Source of the DNA: an uncultured Acholeplasmatales bacterium | Lineage (GTDB): Bacteria > Bacillota_I > Bacilli_A > ML615J-28 > CAG-698 | Length of the DNA stretch: 25,748 bases | Reading direction: 5' to 3' | NCBI GenBank assembly: GCA_937877075.1 | Contig: CALEGD010000055.1 | Span: 1-25,748, forward strand | Shown: one piece after another, positions 24,672 through 25,748 of the stretch | Layout: each line of letters starts with the position of its first letter | Numbering within the stretch: position 1 is the first letter of the stretch | Translations under genes and position numbers: made by a program | The notes under the pieces: generated by a model | What the model saw: only the letters and a program-made list of their open reading frames with translations | What the model was told of the DNA's origin: nothing | The model's database searches: none

Positions 24672-24715
24672 AAAGTACTAGTTTTCTCTAAGTGATTAAA
24701 AACTAGTACTTTTTT
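24672..24715 (+). terminator. Strong hairpin terminator between the MACPF island and the REase-like gene
   Basis: A perfect 14-bp inverted repeat (AAAGTACTAGTTTT at 24672-24685, AAAACTAGTACTTT at 24699-24712) around a 13-nt loop, with a T run to 24715. The stem is unusually long for this window. Confidence 0.75.
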
Positions 24716-24762
24716 AATAAAACATCCAATTTTTCTAGATAATGGTAAATAATGCATCAATA

Positions 24763-24771
24763 TGATATAAT
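24763..24771 (+). promoter_or_regulatory. Extended -10 promoter of the REase-like gene
   Basis: TGA-TATAAT (TATAAT 24766-24771), 63 nt before the ATG. The -35 region (TGGTAA) is weak. Confidence 0.5.
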
Positions 24772-24834
24772 AAAATACAAATATTAAATATTTTTATCAA
24801 AAATGTATTTTTTAACAACTAGGGAGGTAAGAGT

Positions 24835-25748
24835 ATGAAAAACAATGCAGATTTGGGGATGACAATCCAATCATTAATTTGTGATAAATTTAACATTACT
24901 CCAAATGATTATGCTAAGGAACAATTTAAGTCTAATTACAATAGTGATTATGAAGACAATTTATTGCTAGTAATTGAAGATGTTTTTAAAAATTTAGAAT
25001 TAAACCCAACACAGTGTACAACTTTTGAATTATCTAATAAGCCAAAAGAAAAATTTATTCCATATAACTTTATTTTAAGCAATGGACAAACCTTATCTAT
25101 AAGAACTTCAAAAACAAACGATAGGGTAGCTCCACGTATAGTTGGGCAAGGTGGTTATGATACTTTGAATTCTCATTTTTCAATAATTTATGGTAAAGAG
25201 ATAAAAAGCCAAGACGATATTAAAAGGTGTTTTTATGATAATATTGATGAACTACTTCCAACATTTATAGATTATTTATTAAATGCTGATTATACTATAT
25301 GGATTTTTAATGATAAAAATAATTTAAAGTACATTGTTTTGAAAGGAGATGTTTTTGTAAACATTAGTTTTGAACGAAAGAATTTTACTTTTACTAGGTC
25401 ATTGGACGATTGGGTTGAAAGTAATACTTTAAAATATAAAAATAAATCAATAGCTGAAATTCAAACACATTCAAAAAGAACTTTTAAATTTCGATTTTAT
25501 ATGAATAATTTTATTCAAATGATTGAAGAAACTAATAATACAACTGAAACTGTCGGGATTACTGCGGAAAAAGCAATATGTGATGTTTATGATTTGGATT
25601 ATCCAAATAATTTTAAGAAGAGGGCTTCTGTAATTATCCAAAAAGAATTAACTCCAATTATTAAAAAAGCTTTTTTACACTTGCCGGAACCACTAGAACA
25701 CACTGGGTCATCAAAAGGAGTTCGTTCTGGTAATAGTAAATGTTCATA
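24835..25748 (+). CDS. Probable type II restriction endonuclease, partial at 3' end
   Basis: The frame is open from ATG 24835, after AGGGAGGT, to the window edge (304 codons), so the 3' end is missing. Motifs resemble PD-(D/E)XK-like type II endonucleases: LSIRTSKTNDRVAPRIVGQGG near residues 86-106, then KSIAEIQTHSKRTFKFRF near 202-219, a pattern I associate with restriction enzymes, with E and H candidates for the active site. The N-terminus (LGMTIQSLICDKFNI) and a later segment (VGITAEKAICDVYDL) are similar to each other. No methyltransferase is upstream; a partner would be expected off the right edge. Family and recognition site are not resolved, and an unrelated hypothetical nuclease remains possible. 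Confidence 0.5.
   Translation, partial: MKNNADLGMTIQSLICDKFNITPNDYAKEQFKSNYNSDYEDNLLLVIEDVFKNLELNPTQCTTFELSNKPKEKFIPYNFILSNGQTLSIRTSKTNDRVAPRIVGQGGYDTLNSHFSIIYGKEIKSQDDIKRCFYDNIDELLPTFIDYLLNADYTIWIFNDKNNLKYIVLKGDVFVNISFERKNFTFTRSLDDWVESNTLKYKNKSIAEIQTHSKRTFKFRFYMNNFIQMIEETNNTTETVGITAEKAICDVYDLDYPNNFKKRASVIIQKELTPIIKKAFLHLPEPLEHTGSSKGVRSGNSKCS

Noticed and set aside
1..25748. Mycoplasma-type genetic code (TGA as Trp)
   Set aside because: tspO, the Hpt gene, the spoIVFA-like gene, the MACPF gene and ABC gene 2 all end at TGA at sensible lengths; tryptophan is TGG throughout.
1..25748. CRISPR array, tRNA/rRNA genes, insertion sequences or phage integrase
   Set aside because: No regularly spaced repeats, no tRNA-like cloverleaf, no transposase or integrase motifs were seen on either strand.

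Overview
The window looks like a chromosomal segment of a low-GC Gram-positive bacterium of the class Bacilli. The evidence is AT-rich DNA, AGGAGG-type ribosome binding sites, sigma-A promoters (TTGACA/TATAAT with 17-bp spacers), U-tailed terminators, a T-box leader before valS, and a folC / SPOR-protein / radC / spoIVFA / spoIVFB order that recalls the Bacillus folC-spoIIB-maf-radC-mre-min-spoIVF region. TGA is a stop codon (several genes end in it), so this is not a code-4 mycoplasma. A deep-branching, Mollicutes-neighbouring Bacilli lineage is an inference; no species is claimed.

Layout. Positions 1-850 (minus) hold a 5'-complete, 3'-cut Na+-pump decarboxylase beta subunit. Positions 1052-6770 hold small housekeeping units: a GNAT acetyltransferase with Ogt DNA repair methyltransferase, an Hsp20 chaperone, an IclR-type regulator, a convergent DODA-type dioxygenase (minus), and a Wzx-like flippase followed by TspO. 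Positions 6861-9885 are a gdhA-fhs unit (glutamate dehydrogenase and formate-THF ligase), followed by a DUF4250-like small protein. Positions 10233-14936 are a T-box-controlled unit: valS, an orphan Hpt-domain protein, and folC. Positions 15053-18318 hold a SPOR-like membrane protein, radC, a SpoIVFA-like degenerate M23 protein, a SpoIVFB-like M50 protease and a YgjP-like metallopeptidase.

From about 18354 the character changes to more AT-rich accessory DNA. A 400-nt non-coding leader with up to three candidate promoters precedes a tightly coupled three-gene unit: a secreted MACPF (perforin-like) protein (18743-20248) and two paralogous MacB-like ABC proteins, each with ATPase and FtsX-type permease fused (20245-22284 and 22291-24333). 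A truncated XRE-type regulator remnant follows, then a strong hairpin, then a gene that runs off the end and resembles a type II restriction endonuclease (24835 onward).

The MACPF plus twin MacB-like ABC unit is the best candidate for an undescribed system. The MACPF protein carries its own Sec signal peptide, so the ABC pair is more likely to act on the envelope side (immunity, release or mechanotransmission) than as a simple exporter. Its position beside a broken regulator and a restriction-enzyme-like gene suggests a small defence or antagonism island placed after a conserved core cluster.
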